A DNA stretch of 64,000 nucleotides from Robertmurraya siralis (GCF_005502275.1 NZ_SWLZ01000002.1:310001-374000); one strand, 5' to 3'; shown: positions 43,156-52,140, counted from the first letter of the stretch. Program-made: numbers and translations. Notes: generated by a model not told the origin, from the sequence alone.

Positions 43156-45430
43156 ACTCACTGATCTTTCTCATAATGGCACCGATGGCATAAGAATCTG
43201 AAGGCTTTAGCATTGAGGCCTCTTTACCGAAACACTCGCACCAAATTTCCATATTGCAAACAAGGGTTCTCTTTACTGTTCCAACACGGGTGCCGCCGCC
43301 AAATTCGCTACCGCCGAGGAAATTTCTACGCTCGTACAAAGACATCGTGTCCCAATCATCCGGCAAGAGCGTATCCAAGTAAGTACGAACCAGTCCTTCT
43401 CGTTCATCTGTTTCCATAGCATCTGCCTGTTCACTAGTTGCCATGGATACATCATCACCTTCAAGATAGAGTTTTTCTCCATTCTCATAAAGCACTAGTG
43501 CCTCTGCCCAAATCTGCTGTACTTCCTCTTTGGTCATCTGCCAAGCTTTCTTTTTACCGTTGCCGTTAATGCGGACTGGCCAAAATCTGCGGTTGCCCGT
43601 AATATCCCGAAGAAATCCGCTTTCTGCATTCGTTGAACCTACAATTACACACTGACGGGGATGACTTTCGACGTTGACTCCATAACTGGCACGATACTTA
43701 TCATCCGCCCTTGAAATAAAGGACTTCACAACCTCCACATCCGTCTTACGCATTCCAGCAAGTTCCCCCAGTTCCAGTAACCAATATCCCTGAAGTTTCT
43801 CAGCCCCGGATTTATCCTTCATATCTGTAATAGTCAAACTATCTGAAAACCAGTCTCCAGCAAGTTTGGCAAAGAAGGTTGACTTACCGATGCCTTGAGG
43901 ACCGTTTAATATTAGTACACTATCAAACTTTGTACCTGGTCTATAAATGCGGGCTACCGCTGCAACCATCGTTTTGCGAATAACTGCTTTTGTATAGGAA
44001 TTATTTGTTGCACCGAAATAATCAATTAGCATATTTTCTACTCGACTAATACCATCCCATTTTGGTAGTGAGTCTAGATACTCCTTAACAGGATGGTAGG
44101 CTCGTTCTGACGCTACCGCTAACACAGCATCCTTGGTCTTGGTAGGAGAATAGACTCCGTATTTGCTACTTAAGTAAACTTTAAGAAGTGCATTATCTGA
44201 ATCATTCCAACCCGCTTTGATTTGTTCCCAAGGCAGGCCACCCTTGGCATCGATCCCATCACGGTGGCAGTTGAAAGCTATATACTGTAAATCTTCATCA
44301 TGCCGAATAATCTGAACGATATTGTCCAGCGTGTCTTTTATCCGACCTTGCTTATCCAATTCCAAACCTGTCTGCCAATCCTCATCACTAAACTCCTCTT
44401 CAGCCTGAGCCTGTCTCTCCTTTGCGAACTCAGCTTTTACCACTTCATCTTTTATAGCAAACTCGCACATTGCCACAAAAGACGGCATCCTGCCAGGAGC
44501 CGTAGTAGTGGAAGCTCTATCATCTAAAGAGCCGAATTTATGAATACGAACGAGATCAAAAGCATTAAGGAGCAGGCCGCTTGCTGGATCAGTAGCATGG
44601 TGGCTGTATGCAAATTTATCATCATAGATAATCACACCCGCACTACTGTCAGCTGGAATATAGTCATATCGCCCTTCCATAGCAGATGGTTCATAAACTG
44701 CACCTAAAAATTTATCAATTGCTTCACGAACGGAATAGGCGCGACAGAAAGTTCCTACCACACCTTCCTTTAAAAGAGGATCTGCTTGTTCTTTCAGACT
44801 GCGATTAATAACTTCAGACTGCCTGCTTGATACAGGCCAAGTTGATGTATCCCGCCAATTTTCATATTTTAATAGATAAACATCGGGGTCAAGTAATTCT
44901 CCATCCTGCTCTTCGTAGACAAATTGACCATTAGAGGAAGTGGATGGCCAATACATAAGGCGATGGGGTTCATATGTCGTATCATCGAAAAGATCAATAC
45001 CAATTTCTTTTGCCACCATACGTCCAACAGCTGCATATTCTTCTTCGCTGATCTCACGAGCAAGGGGAACGATAAGTCTGAGTCTTGGATTTTCTGGTGT
45101 GTGCTTATGAGTGGAGTAAACGCAACATTTGAAATCGAAAAGCAGACTGATTTGCTCCCAAATATCTGGTCTACCGTAATCCATATCAAGGGTAAGCAAA
45201 GAACGGCATAAAACATTGCCCTTCTTTCGCCTTCCTTCTTTTAAATGCCCTCCGACAAAGCCACCCACGTCTTTGATATCATCTTGCTGGCCTTTTTTAA
45301 GTTTCCGATATTCTTCTACCGTTTCTGTAGTACGTTGGGTTGTCTTTACACGGGAGCAAAAATCCTCCCAGGAGATATCTTTGTTTTTCCATTTTCTATC
45401 CATCCGGCTATTGCCCACTGCAATTTTCAT
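43064..45430 (-). CDS. VapE/VirE-type primase-helicase
   Basis: 788 residues. N-terminal part resembles prim-pol: LLTLDMDYGRPDIW (D-x-D) and YSTHKHTPENPRLRLIVPL. Middle: a PriCT-like segment (DEDLQYIAFNCHRDGIDAKG). C-terminal virulence-associated E helicase with LNGPQGIGKSTFFAKLAG (Walker A), LQGYWLLELGELAGMRKTDV and IVGSTNAESGFLRDITGNRR. Starts phage replication. ATG overlaps by four bases with the next gene. Confidence 0.92.
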   Translation of the reverse strand: MKIAVGNSRMDRKWKNKDISWEDFCSRVKTTQRTTETVEEYRKLKKGQQDDIKDVGGFVGGHLKEGRRKKGNVLCRSLLTLDMDYGRPDIWEQISLLFDFKCCVYSTHKHTPENPRLRLIVPLAREISEEEYAAVGRMVAKEIGIDLFDDTTYEPHRLMYWPSTSSNGQFVYEEQDGELLDPDVYLLKYENWRDTSTWPVSSRQSEVINRSLKEQADPLLKEGVVGTFCRAYSVREAIDKFLGAVYEPSAMEGRYDYIPADSSAGVIIYDDKFAYSHHATDPASGLLLNAFDLVRIHKFGSLDDRASTTTAPGRMPSFVAMCEFAIKDEVVKAEFAKERQAQAEEEFSDEDWQTGLELDKQGRIKDTLDNIVQIIRHDEDLQYIAFNCHRDGIDAKGGLPWEQIKAGWNDSDNALLKVYLSSKYGVYSPTKTKDAVLAVASERAYHPVKEYLDSLPKWDGISRVENMLIDYFGATNNSYTKAVIRKTMVAAVARIYRPGTKFDSVLILNGPQGIGKSTFFAKLAGDWFSDSLTITDMKDKSGAEKLQGYWLLELGELAGMRKTDVEVVKSFISRADDKYRASYGVNVESHPRQCVIVGSTNAESGFLRDITGNRRFWPVRINGNGKKKAWQMTKEEVQQIWAEALVLYENGEKLYLEGDDVSMATSEQADAMETDEREGLVRTYLDTLLPDDWDTMSLYERRNFLGGSEFGGGTRVGTVKRTLVCNMEIWCECFGKEASMLKPSDSYAIGAIMRKISEWNKYTGNKNGVVTFPVYGKQRAYSRVEEQR

Positions 45431-45861
45431 AAGCTTTCAACCTCCTCATGCACCGGACTAAAATACCTGACCGTTTGCCTGCGTTTCTTGGCTACTTCAA
45501 TCTCCCTTGCCATACCGCTTGAGATGGTATTGCCCAGCACCCACACCTCGGAGCATTTACCCATAAGCACGATGTCCATAAATATGGCAAGCTCTCGTTC
45601 CTCTGGGTTTTCATCATCCATAAACTGCGGAAACATAAGGTGGGGAGCAATTGGGATACAATTACTCTCCAAGGCAAATCTACAAAAGCTACGAGCCTTT
45701 TTAACATTTCCTTCTACATCACCGGAATAGGGAGAACAGATATATACAAGCGGCTTAAAGGCAGATTTTTTCTCTGCCTTTTCCTTTCTCATTATGTTGG
45801 TCAGTGCTTCATGGGGAGTTGGGCCATGGTATCCTTCATGGTTAAATTTGTTGATTTCCAT
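45427..45861 (-). CDS. DUF4406/deoxyribosyltransferase-like protein
   Basis: 144 residues. PLVYICSPYSGDVEGNVKKA, ARSFCRFALESNCIPIAPHL and LMGKCSEVWVLGNTISSGMA match the nucleoside 2-deoxyribosyltransferase-like DUF4406 family. A role in nucleotide metabolism is inferred. ATG start after GGAGGGTGTGTA; shares bases with the antirepressor stop (TAATG). Confidence 0.78.
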   Translation of the reverse strand: MEINKFNHEGYHGPTPHEALTNIMRKEKAEKKSAFKPLVYICSPYSGDVEGNVKKARSFCRFALESNCIPIAPHLMFPQFMDDENPEERELAIFMDIVLMGKCSEVWVLGNTISSGMAREIEVAKKRRQTVRYFSPVHEEVESL

Positions 45862-46613
45862 TACACACCCTCCATTTCTATCTGTGGCAAAATACCGTCT
45901 GCCTTCATCAGTTCGTAAATGAAGAGTCTGCCTTTTTGTGTCCAATATGTATGGACCTTTGTATGCTGTTGCCCATTACTGCCAAGGTAGCTATGAGTCT
46001 TAGTGCTGGTGTAACCTTTTTCCGCATACTTCTGATATAAAAGCCAAATGCCGCCTTGTTTAAATTGGATGCCCTTTTTATTAAGATAGCGGTTCATCCA
46101 AATAGCTGACTTACCGTAATCTTTGGCGATTGCTGATGTGGAAATGAGGTCTTTGCAATTTAAAACCACATCGTAATAAGACACTTTCGGTTTCATTTCT
46201 GCAATTTGCTGATTCTGAACAGCAATCGTACCTTCAAGCATTTTATTTTGTTTCCTTACTTGAGTTAGCTGTTGATTGGCAATCTGAAGTGCCCTTGCCA
46301 TGATCGCTTCTGGGGAATTCCATCTTCTTTCTATTTCAAGAAAGTATTGACGGCACTCTTTCCCTTTTGGAGTACGCTGTATCATGCATAGCTCTTTTGC
46401 CATGTCAATTGTTAACTGATGGTCTATGCTTGGTCTGCCTCCAGTACTTTCGCTCAAAAATGAGCTAAAGTCTGATCCTTCCTCAAATCCGTACTCACAC
46501 ATTCTTGGAAACCAATCTTTATAAGCGGTCTTTACATCCAAGGCTTCATGTAAATCACGACCGAGTACGGTTGGTCGTTGATTTTCATAATTGATTTTTA
46601 CTAATTCGTCCAT
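45861..46613 (-). CDS. Phage antirepressor (AntA/AntB and KilAC domains)
   Basis: 250 residues. N-terminal AntA/AntB-like domain: VKINYENQRPTVLGRDLHEA, KDWFPRMCEYGFEEGSDFSS and TGGRPSIDHQLTIDMAKELC. Then a short coiled coil and the C-terminal KilAC DNA-binding domain (LISTSAIAKDYGKSAIWMNR, GIQFKQGGIWLLYQKY). Counters a lysogeny repressor that is no longer visible here. ATG start after GCAGGAGGTAATTCGT. Confidence 0.92.
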   Translation of the reverse strand: MDELVKINYENQRPTVLGRDLHEALDVKTAYKDWFPRMCEYGFEEGSDFSSFLSESTGGRPSIDHQLTIDMAKELCMIQRTPKGKECRQYFLEIERRWNSPEAIMARALQIANQQLTQVRKQNKMLEGTIAVQNQQIAEMKPKVSYYDVVLNCKDLISTSAIAKDYGKSAIWMNRYLNKKGIQFKQGGIWLLYQKYAEKGYTSTKTHSYLGSNGQQHTKVHTYWTQKGRLFIYELMKADGILPQIEMEGV

Positions 46614-46652
46614 ACGAATTACCTCCTGCAATATAGTCAGAGGAAAGTTCCT

Positions 46653-46692
46653 CTACCTAATAGCCACAGGAGGTAATGATTGTTGAGGATTT
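46653..46692 (-). promoter_or_regulatory. Bipartite 40-nt motif, copy B, before antirepressor operon
   Basis: Minus strand AAATCCTCAAC, 16 nt, GGCTATTAGGTAG, identical in both blocks and spacing to copy A at 15412-15451 and in the same position relative to the first gene of an operon. Confidence 0.65.
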
Positions 46693-46944
46693 AAAAAAAT
46701 AAATTATACATCCGATTGTTTTTCGGAATTTGAGTATGTAAAATAGATTTAACAGTTGATTCAGTAATTTTCTACTTTAACAAACGGACTAGATTGATAA
46801 ACAAGAAATGGTAACGTAAACAGTAATAGGCCTATAGTGATTTGGGGCTAATAGGAAAAGAGAAAAACAGTCATTTTGGTATCATATTTTATCTATGACC
46901 TGGATGAGTAAGGTTGGTAGAGTCTGAGGAGAATCAATTAAAAT

Positions 46945-46983
46945 AAAAAATACAGAGCGAGAAATTCTCACTCTGTATTTTTT
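46945..46983. terminator. Bidirectional terminator after the small membrane protein
   Basis: AAATACAGAGTGAGAA and TTCTCGCTCTGTATTT form a near-perfect 16-bp stem flanked by A- and T-runs. Confidence 0.88.
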
Positions 46984-46996
46984 ATTTTTGCATCGT

Positions 46997-47215
46997 TCAC
47001 TTATCGCTTTTACTTGATGTTATTTTACGAGTGGCTAAAGCTATGATCCCACCAACTGCAATAAATACAATGTCCAAAACGATTTCCAACCCTTGAAACG
47101 CATCAATATAATTTACTAAAAACCAACTTTTTCCTCCATTAGTCAAATGATTGATTAATCCTCCTACTCCCTGAATAATAAAAAGTAGGCTGAGTCCACT
47201 GATAATTTCTTTCAT
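46997..47215 (-). CDS. Small membrane protein, two segments
   Basis: 72 residues. Two hydrophobic stretches (LSLLFIIQGVGGLINHL and VLDIVFIAVGGIIALATRKI). Not recognised. Start at ATG after AGAGGTGTTCATC. Downstream of the GAP transporter gene by 25 nt and before a strong terminator, so it is likely cotranscribed with it. Confidence 0.65.
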   Translation of the reverse strand: MKEIISGLSLLFIIQGVGGLINHLTNGGKSWFLVNYIDAFQGLEIVLDIVFIAVGGIIALATRKITSSKSDK

Positions 47216-47240
47216 GATGAACACCTCTTTAATATTTTTT

Positions 47241-47954
47241 CTAATTTAATATGCCTCTAAGACCGATATTAAAAAAAACTGCACCTATGACTCCTATCGC
47301 TACCAAGAGTGAAGAGATTGGAGCTTCATTTAATTTTGACCTCATTTTAACAAGAATTTGTTGCAACCTTTCTTTAAATATAATATTAACCCCTAATAGT
47401 AATAGAGAAGGAAGCACCATTACTAGATTGTATCCAATAATTATTAAGATAGCAGGTGTAGTCTCAATTGTTTGATGATACATTAAAAAGATTGAATAGA
47501 AGTAAGGCAGTGCCGTTACAAATTCAATTAGGAAAACAATGATCCCTAATATAATCATCCCTTTAATAGTTGTATTATTGGGGATAAATGAAATTAAACG
47601 TTTTTTTGTAGTCTCTTTTGGTTTACTGAAGCTTATAAGAACAAGAACTGCTCCAAGTAGGATATAAAACCAATTGATAAAGTCAAACTGAGACAATTGT
47701 TCTATTCTCTTCAATAATGAATTTCCACCAAAGTAGAGTAATAAACCCGTGATGAAATAGCCTAACTGCGTGATGAATAAAAACACAAATAAACGAGAAG
47801 ATAACTGATTCGGTTGTGTCAGTAATAAATAGGCTGTTACAGTCAGTACACCGGGACTTAAAATATCAATTAAAGCACACAAAAAAATAATCATTAATGC
47901 TGAAGAAATGTCTAATGATGAAGAAGGCATCAATGCTTCAATAGTTTCGATCAA
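47241..47954 (-). CDS. GAP (LysE-like) family membrane transporter
   Basis: 237 residues, six membrane segments. FLCALIDILSPGVLTVTAYL and GLLLYFGGNSLLKRI fit the GAP/Sap family (glycopeptidolipid or small-molecule exporters). Start codon is TTG with AGGAGG eleven bases upstream, which is long; an internal ATG (M9) is possible. Divergent from a TetR regulator with two tandem operator-like repeats between, a classic regulated efflux arrangement. Confidence 0.75.
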   Translation of the reverse strand: MIETIEALMPSSSLDISSALMIIFLCALIDILSPGVLTVTAYLLLTQPNQLSSRLFVFLFITQLGYFITGLLLYFGGNSLLKRIEQLSQFDFINWFYILLGAVLVLISFSKPKETTKKRLISFIPNNTTIKGMIILGIIVFLIEFVTALPYFYSIFLMYHQTIETTPAILIIIGYNLVMVLPSLLLLGVNIIFKERLQQILVKMRSKLNEAPISSLLVAIGVIGAVFFNIGLRGILN

Positions 47955-47995
47955 ACAAACTAGTCCTCCTTTAAATGTTGTGGTATTATCTATTT

Positions 47996-48035
47996 AACAC
48001 ATCGTGCTATAAAAAGATAATAACACACTGTGCTA
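47996..48035. promoter_or_regulatory. Tandem operator-like repeats between TetR and GAP genes
   Basis: AACACATCGTGCTA (47996-48009) and AACACACTGTGCTA (48022-48035), 26 bp apart; each half resembles an inverted repeat (AGCACA/TGTGTT). Expected binding site of the TetR protein. Confidence 0.7.
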
Positions 48036-48057
48036 AATAAAGGAAGTGATTTTTATA

Positions 48058-48657
48058 ATGCCAAAAATTGTTGATCATGATGAAAAGCGCAAACAAATTG
48101 CTGAGGCTGCATGGAATATTATTGGGAAAGAAGGGGTTGAGAAAGCGTCTATACGAAGAGTTGCAGCTGAGGCAGGGATGTCTTCTGGTGCGTTAAGACA
48201 TTATTTTTCAACTCAAGATGAAATGTTATTATTTATTATGAATTACTACTTAGAAGAAGGGAAAAAACGTTCTCAAAATATAGAATGGTCAGAAAACCCA
48301 GTGCAGGCAGTAGAAGAAGTTTTATTAGAGCTAGTACCAATAGATGAAGAAAAGAAAATTGAAACGAGTGTTTGGTGGATTCTTGCATTACGTTCACTTA
48401 CAAGTGATACAATAAAGGACAAAAAAGATGAAATGACGGACGGTACATATGAATTAGCAAATTCAATGATTGAAATCTTAGCTCTAAAAGGCGTATTATC
48501 AGATTCAATGAATGCAGAATTAGAAAAGAGTAGGTTAACGGCATTAATAGAGGGATTGTCGATTCATGCTTTATTAAGACCTGATGTATACTCTCCAGAA
48601 AAGGTGAAGGAAGTTATTCGTTATCATTTAGAGACACTCTGCAATAAAATCAATTAA
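48058..48657 (+). CDS. TetR/AcrR family regulator
   Basis: 199 residues. RKQIAEAAWNIIGKEGVEKA and SIRRVAAEAGMSSGALRHYF are the N-terminal helix-turn-helix; the C-terminal 140 residues are the ligand domain (similar in style to PfmR/BetI-type). Start at ATG after AGGAAGTGATTTTTATA. Divergent from the GAP transporter; probable repressor of it. Confidence 0.9.
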   Translation: MPKIVDHDEKRKQIAEAAWNIIGKEGVEKASIRRVAAEAGMSSGALRHYFSTQDEMLLFIMNYYLEEGKKRSQNIEWSENPVQAVEEVLLELVPIDEEKKIETSVWWILALRSLTSDTIKDKKDEMTDGTYELANSMIEILALKGVLSDSMNAELEKSRLTALIEGLSIHALLRPDVYSPEKVKEVIRYHLETLCNKIN

Positions 48658-48837
48658 GCTAATCGGTCGATGTATCAATTATTGTCCCATGTGTTTTTAA
48701 TAGATTTAGTCTTACCCCTTGATTTATTATTAACTTTATAGAGAGAGGAGTCAAAATCGGTTCTTTCACTATATTTCTTCAAGATTCGAATTTTAACCCT
48801 TTATTCCACAAAAATGGAGCGTTTATTAAACAAACAA

Positions 48838-48878
48838 GATAGCACGTGCCGGTCATAAAATAAGTGCTATCCTGTTTT
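48838..48878. terminator. Hairpin at the right edge of the cassette
   Basis: GATAGCAC / GTGCTATC 8-bp stem with an 18-nt loop, followed by CTGTTTT on the plus strand. Probably terminates TetR transcription. Confidence 0.55.
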
Positions 48879-48941
48879 CATTATTTAAAAATTGAAGGTC
48901 TTTTAACCTCCTCCCACACGATTATCCGATTACCAATTAAT

Positions 48942-50876
48942 TTAATCTTTTTGATAAAACAGACACTCATAGCCATCAGCACTAAGTAACAGACCATTTG
49001 CCCATGTTGGTGTCCTAGCCATCTGTTCACAGATAGCGGAAAGTGACATTCCCATATCTGCCTCGATGATAATTTCATCGTGTACATGAGCCACAATAGA
49101 ACAATTCTTTAATGTCTGCATGGCATGACACAAAATGTCACGACTGATTGCCTGAACAATATTCTCTACAAATTTGGGTCCATAGCTATCGATTCTTTCC
49201 CATTTCTTCGTCCCACCGACCCCTTCGTAAGTAACCGACTCACCGCCAAACATATTCTCTCCCATACGAGGTTTCACATAGGCAAGCCGTCTACCAGAGG
49301 GGAGGACAATAAAGAGCATTCCACTTTGATAGATAAATTTAATGCCGTGTGTCTCTGTAGGAGTTTTTTGCTTAACACAAGTTTTTACTGCACGGTCAAC
49401 ATCCCACCAAAGTTTTGTGATATTGGGATTGGATTGTCTCCAAGCCGTTACAAGGGGCTGAAGTTCCTCTTCTTCAATTCCCATCTCCAAAGCACCCATT
49501 GATTTTAATGCTCCAACAGATCCACCATAACCGAGGGCAAGTTCGGCTATTTTCCCTTTCTGACGAAGGTGACCGTTCACACCATGCTTTTCAACAGGTA
49601 CATTAAACATCTGAGAGGCACTGGCACAGTAGATGTCACCGCCGTTTTGGAATACATCTATTCTCCATTTTTCACTTGCAAGCCAAGCAATGACGCGAGC
49701 CTCAATCGCTGAAAAATCTGCCACAATGAACTTCATACCTTCTCGCGGTATAAAAGCAGTACGGATAAGTTCCGACAGTACCTCTGGGATTGAATCATAG
49801 AGTAAAGTAAGAGCATCAAAGTTTCCGCTTCGAACTAAAGCACGAGCCTGTTCCAAATCGGGCATATGGTTTTGGGGGAGATTTTGCAACTGAATCAGCC
49901 TGCCAGAGAATCTGCCGGTTCTGTTGGCTCCGTAAAACTGAAACATTCCTCTTGCACGACCGTCACTACATACCGCATTTTCCATTGCCGTGTATTTTTT
50001 CACCGATGATTTTGCAAGCTGCTGGCGAAGTTCCAAAACAGTGCCTAGTGGTTCAGGAGCCGTCTTTAACATCTCAGCAACCGCTTTTTTACCAAGGGTA
50101 TCTGTTTCTAGCCCATTGTCGGCAAGCCAGTCTTTCATTTGTTGTACAGAGTTTGGATTCTCCAAATTAGTTATATCTTGCATCGTAGCCATTAGCTTTT
50201 CACGAGAATTTTCATCCATCTCTACAGCCTGTTTTACGAAAGTCATGTCAATGGCAATGCCACGATCATTGATTACCTGGTCGAGATGATATTCCTCCCA
50301 GATGTTCTCTGGTACTTGAAACTTGGATAATTTCTGTTGTATTGACATCTCGGATTCCACATCGCGAATGTTATATACTTTAAACCGCTCCCATTTATCC
50401 ATGTCGTGTTCTGGTAAATTACGAACTCGATCACCATTAGATTTTGTAGGGGAGCAAGGTGTACAGAAATATTTGATGAGGTCTTTACCCTCTGTTAGCT
50501 TTTGTTTCTCCAAACCTAGAACTGCACCGACTCCCTCCAAAGAAAGAGGTAATCCCATATATGCCGACCATATCATGGAACATTTCCAGGATGCGGGGTT
50601 AAGATATTCAGTAAGGTTAAGCCATTTTGATAGACACACACGCTCAAACATTGCATTGAAAGCCCACTTGGTAACGGAATCATCCATAAGTGCGTTTATA
50701 ATTTCATCGGGGATTTCCTCCCCACTGGCAAGGTCAACCACCTGTACTTCACCGCCATCCACCGAATAACCAAATAGTAGAATTTCAAAATCATCACTCT
50801 CTGCATAACGGTAAACTCCAGACTTTTGAAGGTTGGCACTACTAAATGTTTCAATATCAATAGAAATAGAATTCAT
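48942..50876 (-). CDS. Family A DNA polymerase with 3'-5' exonuclease
   Basis: 644 residues. Exonuclease domain: SISIDIETFSSANL (ExoI D-x-E), KWAFNAMFERVCLSKW, YNIRDVESEMSI. Polymerase: RTGRFSGRLIQLQNLPQN, VADFSAIEARVIAWLA (motif A), GHLRQKGKIAELALGYGG (motif B) and SIVAHVHDEIIIEADM (motif C). Replicates the phage genome. Downstream of its stop a GGGAGGAGG lies without an obvious start codon, consistent with the following phage gene being lost when the cassette entered. Confidence 0.95.
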   Translation of the reverse strand: MNSISIDIETFSSANLQKSGVYRYAESDDFEILLFGYSVDGGEVQVVDLASGEEIPDEIINALMDDSVTKWAFNAMFERVCLSKWLNLTEYLNPASWKCSMIWSAYMGLPLSLEGVGAVLGLEKQKLTEGKDLIKYFCTPCSPTKSNGDRVRNLPEHDMDKWERFKVYNIRDVESEMSIQQKLSKFQVPENIWEEYHLDQVINDRGIAIDMTFVKQAVEMDENSREKLMATMQDITNLENPNSVQQMKDWLADNGLETDTLGKKAVAEMLKTAPEPLGTVLELRQQLAKSSVKKYTAMENAVCSDGRARGMFQFYGANRTGRFSGRLIQLQNLPQNHMPDLEQARALVRSGNFDALTLLYDSIPEVLSELIRTAFIPREGMKFIVADFSAIEARVIAWLASEKWRIDVFQNGGDIYCASASQMFNVPVEKHGVNGHLRQKGKIAELALGYGGSVGALKSMGALEMGIEEEELQPLVTAWRQSNPNITKLWWDVDRAVKTCVKQKTPTETHGIKFIYQSGMLFIVLPSGRRLAYVKPRMGENMFGGESVTYEGVGGTKKWERIDSYGPKFVENIVQAISRDILCHAMQTLKNCSIVAHVHDEIIIEADMGMSLSAICEQMARTPTWANGLLLSADGYECLFYQKD

Positions 50877-50900
50877 ATATTACCGCCCTTTCCAATGCAA

Positions 50901-50935
50901 ACGAGGTGGCAGAAGAACAACCTCCACCACCTCGT
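50901..50935 (-). terminator. Hairpin between DUF2815 and DNA polymerase genes
   Basis: ACGAGGTGG / CCACCTCGT 9-bp perfect stem with a 17-nt loop; no real T-run. May slow transcription or protect the mRNA at the module boundary. Confidence 0.4.
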
Positions 50936-50948
50936 CTGTATTTATTCC

Positions 50949-51497
50949 TTATGCTAGAAAATCATCATCATCAATAGTTGTGAAGTCATCAGCTGCATTG
51001 GTCCTTCCACCTAAAGGCTCTCCATCTCTTATCTTCTGGATGTTGCCAAGACCACATGCTACACCCTTATTGCCATTAGAGTTAAAAGCATAGAAATTTA
51101 GGGATACTCTTGCATAACAACCGCTGTAAACCTCGTTGCGATCCAAGATAGGTCTAACCGCTTTATCTACTATTTGGGGTGGCGTCTTGCTGTTGGCATT
51201 TACGAAATAATGTCCTTTATAAGCCTCATCATCTCGTTCTACATCACCATCTCGAAGTGGTAGCTTGATAGCAGCCTTATTTGGCTTTTTACCACCAAAC
51301 TTTGCAATGCCCTCTTCAATGGCTGCATCTACTGCTGCATTGATAGCATTGATGGTTTCCTTATCTGTTTTGGGAATCAATACAGATACGCTGTACTTTT
51401 CCGCTCCGCCATTGATGGATACGGGCTCCCAGCCGTGAAAGTAGCTAAGACGTGTGTTGACGCTTGTAACAACCTTAGTTCTGTTTTGATTATTCAT
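50949..51497 (-). CDS. DUF2815 (single-strand DNA-binding-like) protein
   Basis: 182 residues. TKVVTSVNTRLSYFHGWEPV, YFVNANSKTPPQIVDKAVRP and CGLGNIQKIRDGEPLGGRTN are the DUF2815 signature, now viewed as a phage SSB-like OB-fold. Ends in acidic DDDDF like many SSBs. Overlaps DUF2800 by eight bases. Confidence 0.9.
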   Translation of the reverse strand: MNNQNRTKVVTSVNTRLSYFHGWEPVSINGGAEKYSVSVLIPKTDKETINAINAAVDAAIEEGIAKFGGKKPNKAAIKLPLRDGDVERDDEAYKGHYFVNANSKTPPQIVDKAVRPILDRNEVYSGCYARVSLNFYAFNSNGNKGVACGLGNIQKIRDGEPLGGRTNAADDFTTIDDDDFLA

Positions 51498-51912
51498 ATT
51501 CCAATTCCTCCGTTATTTCGTTAAATTCGTTTTTTACGTTTGATATATTCATAGCCTGCCGCTTATCCGAATTTGGAACCAGCGTTGGCTTGCCCGGTGG
51601 TTTATGTATGAGACCACCGAGAATTTGCTCAAATTTCTTTTTGCCCATCAGCTTCTGCATTTCCGTAAGGTTAATGAGACTCTGACGATAGATATCCTTA
51701 TAGCCGTTTGCCTTGGCTGCTTCAGCCACAGCTTCTTCGTCCTTATATTTACGGATTGATCTGCCCTCGACTACCTTAAAACCGTGCCACTCTTTCCCGT
51801 GATTAACGGCAGTATCCGTGGCATAAGCAATGATTTCATTTGCCCACTTTGTAAGGTCAGACAGTTTAGAAAGAACTTCTTCAATTTCGGAGTCCGGAAG
51901 TAGGGGTGGCAA
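51490..51912 (-). pseudogene. DUF2800 (Cas4-like nuclease) gene, N-terminus missing
   Basis: Only the last 140 residues remain (normal length about 370-400). PPLLPDSEIEEVLSKLSDLT, EWHGFKVVEGRSIRKYKDEE and GLIHKPPGKPTLVPNSDKRQ are the DUF2800 C-terminus. The frame stays open upstream to a TAA at 51943-51945 but the residues there no longer match. The catalytic PD-(D/E)XK part is gone, so the product should be inactive. The cut marks the prophage right border. Confidence 0.85.
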
Positions 51913-52140
51913 TTTAAAGACAATTATCCTAAGGCAGTGGGTTTAGCAAAAATCGCAGAGAAGCATTGGGATATATTTGGCAGGATTCAGCTCATTCGAC
52001 TTAAAAAAGGTGTAGATGGTCGTGAACATTTCTATCGACTAGATATGGGAAAAACAACGATTAGGAATAAAGTTCGTGGCATAACATCAAATGAGGAACT
52101 GGATAGAATTTTCGATACAGATGCTGTACGAGAAGATTAA
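51913..52140 (+). pseudogene. C-terminal fragment of an unknown gene at the prophage junction
   Basis: A plus-strand frame reads FKDNYPKAVGLAKIAEKHWD, IFGRIQLIRLKKGVDGREHF, YRLDMGKTTIRNKVRGITSN and ends at TAA. It looks like a well-conserved protein tail and has no RBS, and starts exactly where DUF2800 ends. The 5' part is not at the prophage left end, so a simple integration into this gene does not explain it. Family not recognised. Confidence 0.55.

Larger units (their letters stand above)
46614..46996. other. Antirepressor leader and left edge of the inserted cassette
   Basis: Holds copy B of the 40-nt bipartite motif (46653-46692), about 250 nt of AT-rich sequence with no ORF, and the terminator at 46945-46983. 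The boundary between phage and cassette DNA lies somewhere in 46700-46940. Confidence 0.5.
11520..51912 (-). mobile_element. Siphovirus-type prophage, probably defective
   Basis: A contiguous block of phage replication, packaging, head, tail, lysis and recombinase genes, nearly all on one strand. The left end lies between the recombinase stop (11552) and the XRE promoter; the right end is the truncated DUF2800 gene at 51912. A non-phage cassette sits at about 46700-48880. Early genes upstream of DUF2800, including any lysogeny repressor, are missing. Exact att sites were not found. Confidence 0.9.

Noticed and set aside
15412-46692. Reading the duplicated 40-nt motif as attL/attR of the prophage
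   Set aside because: Both copies are inside the prophage, ahead of RBSs, with recombinase genes outside the bracketed part; regulatory use is more likely.
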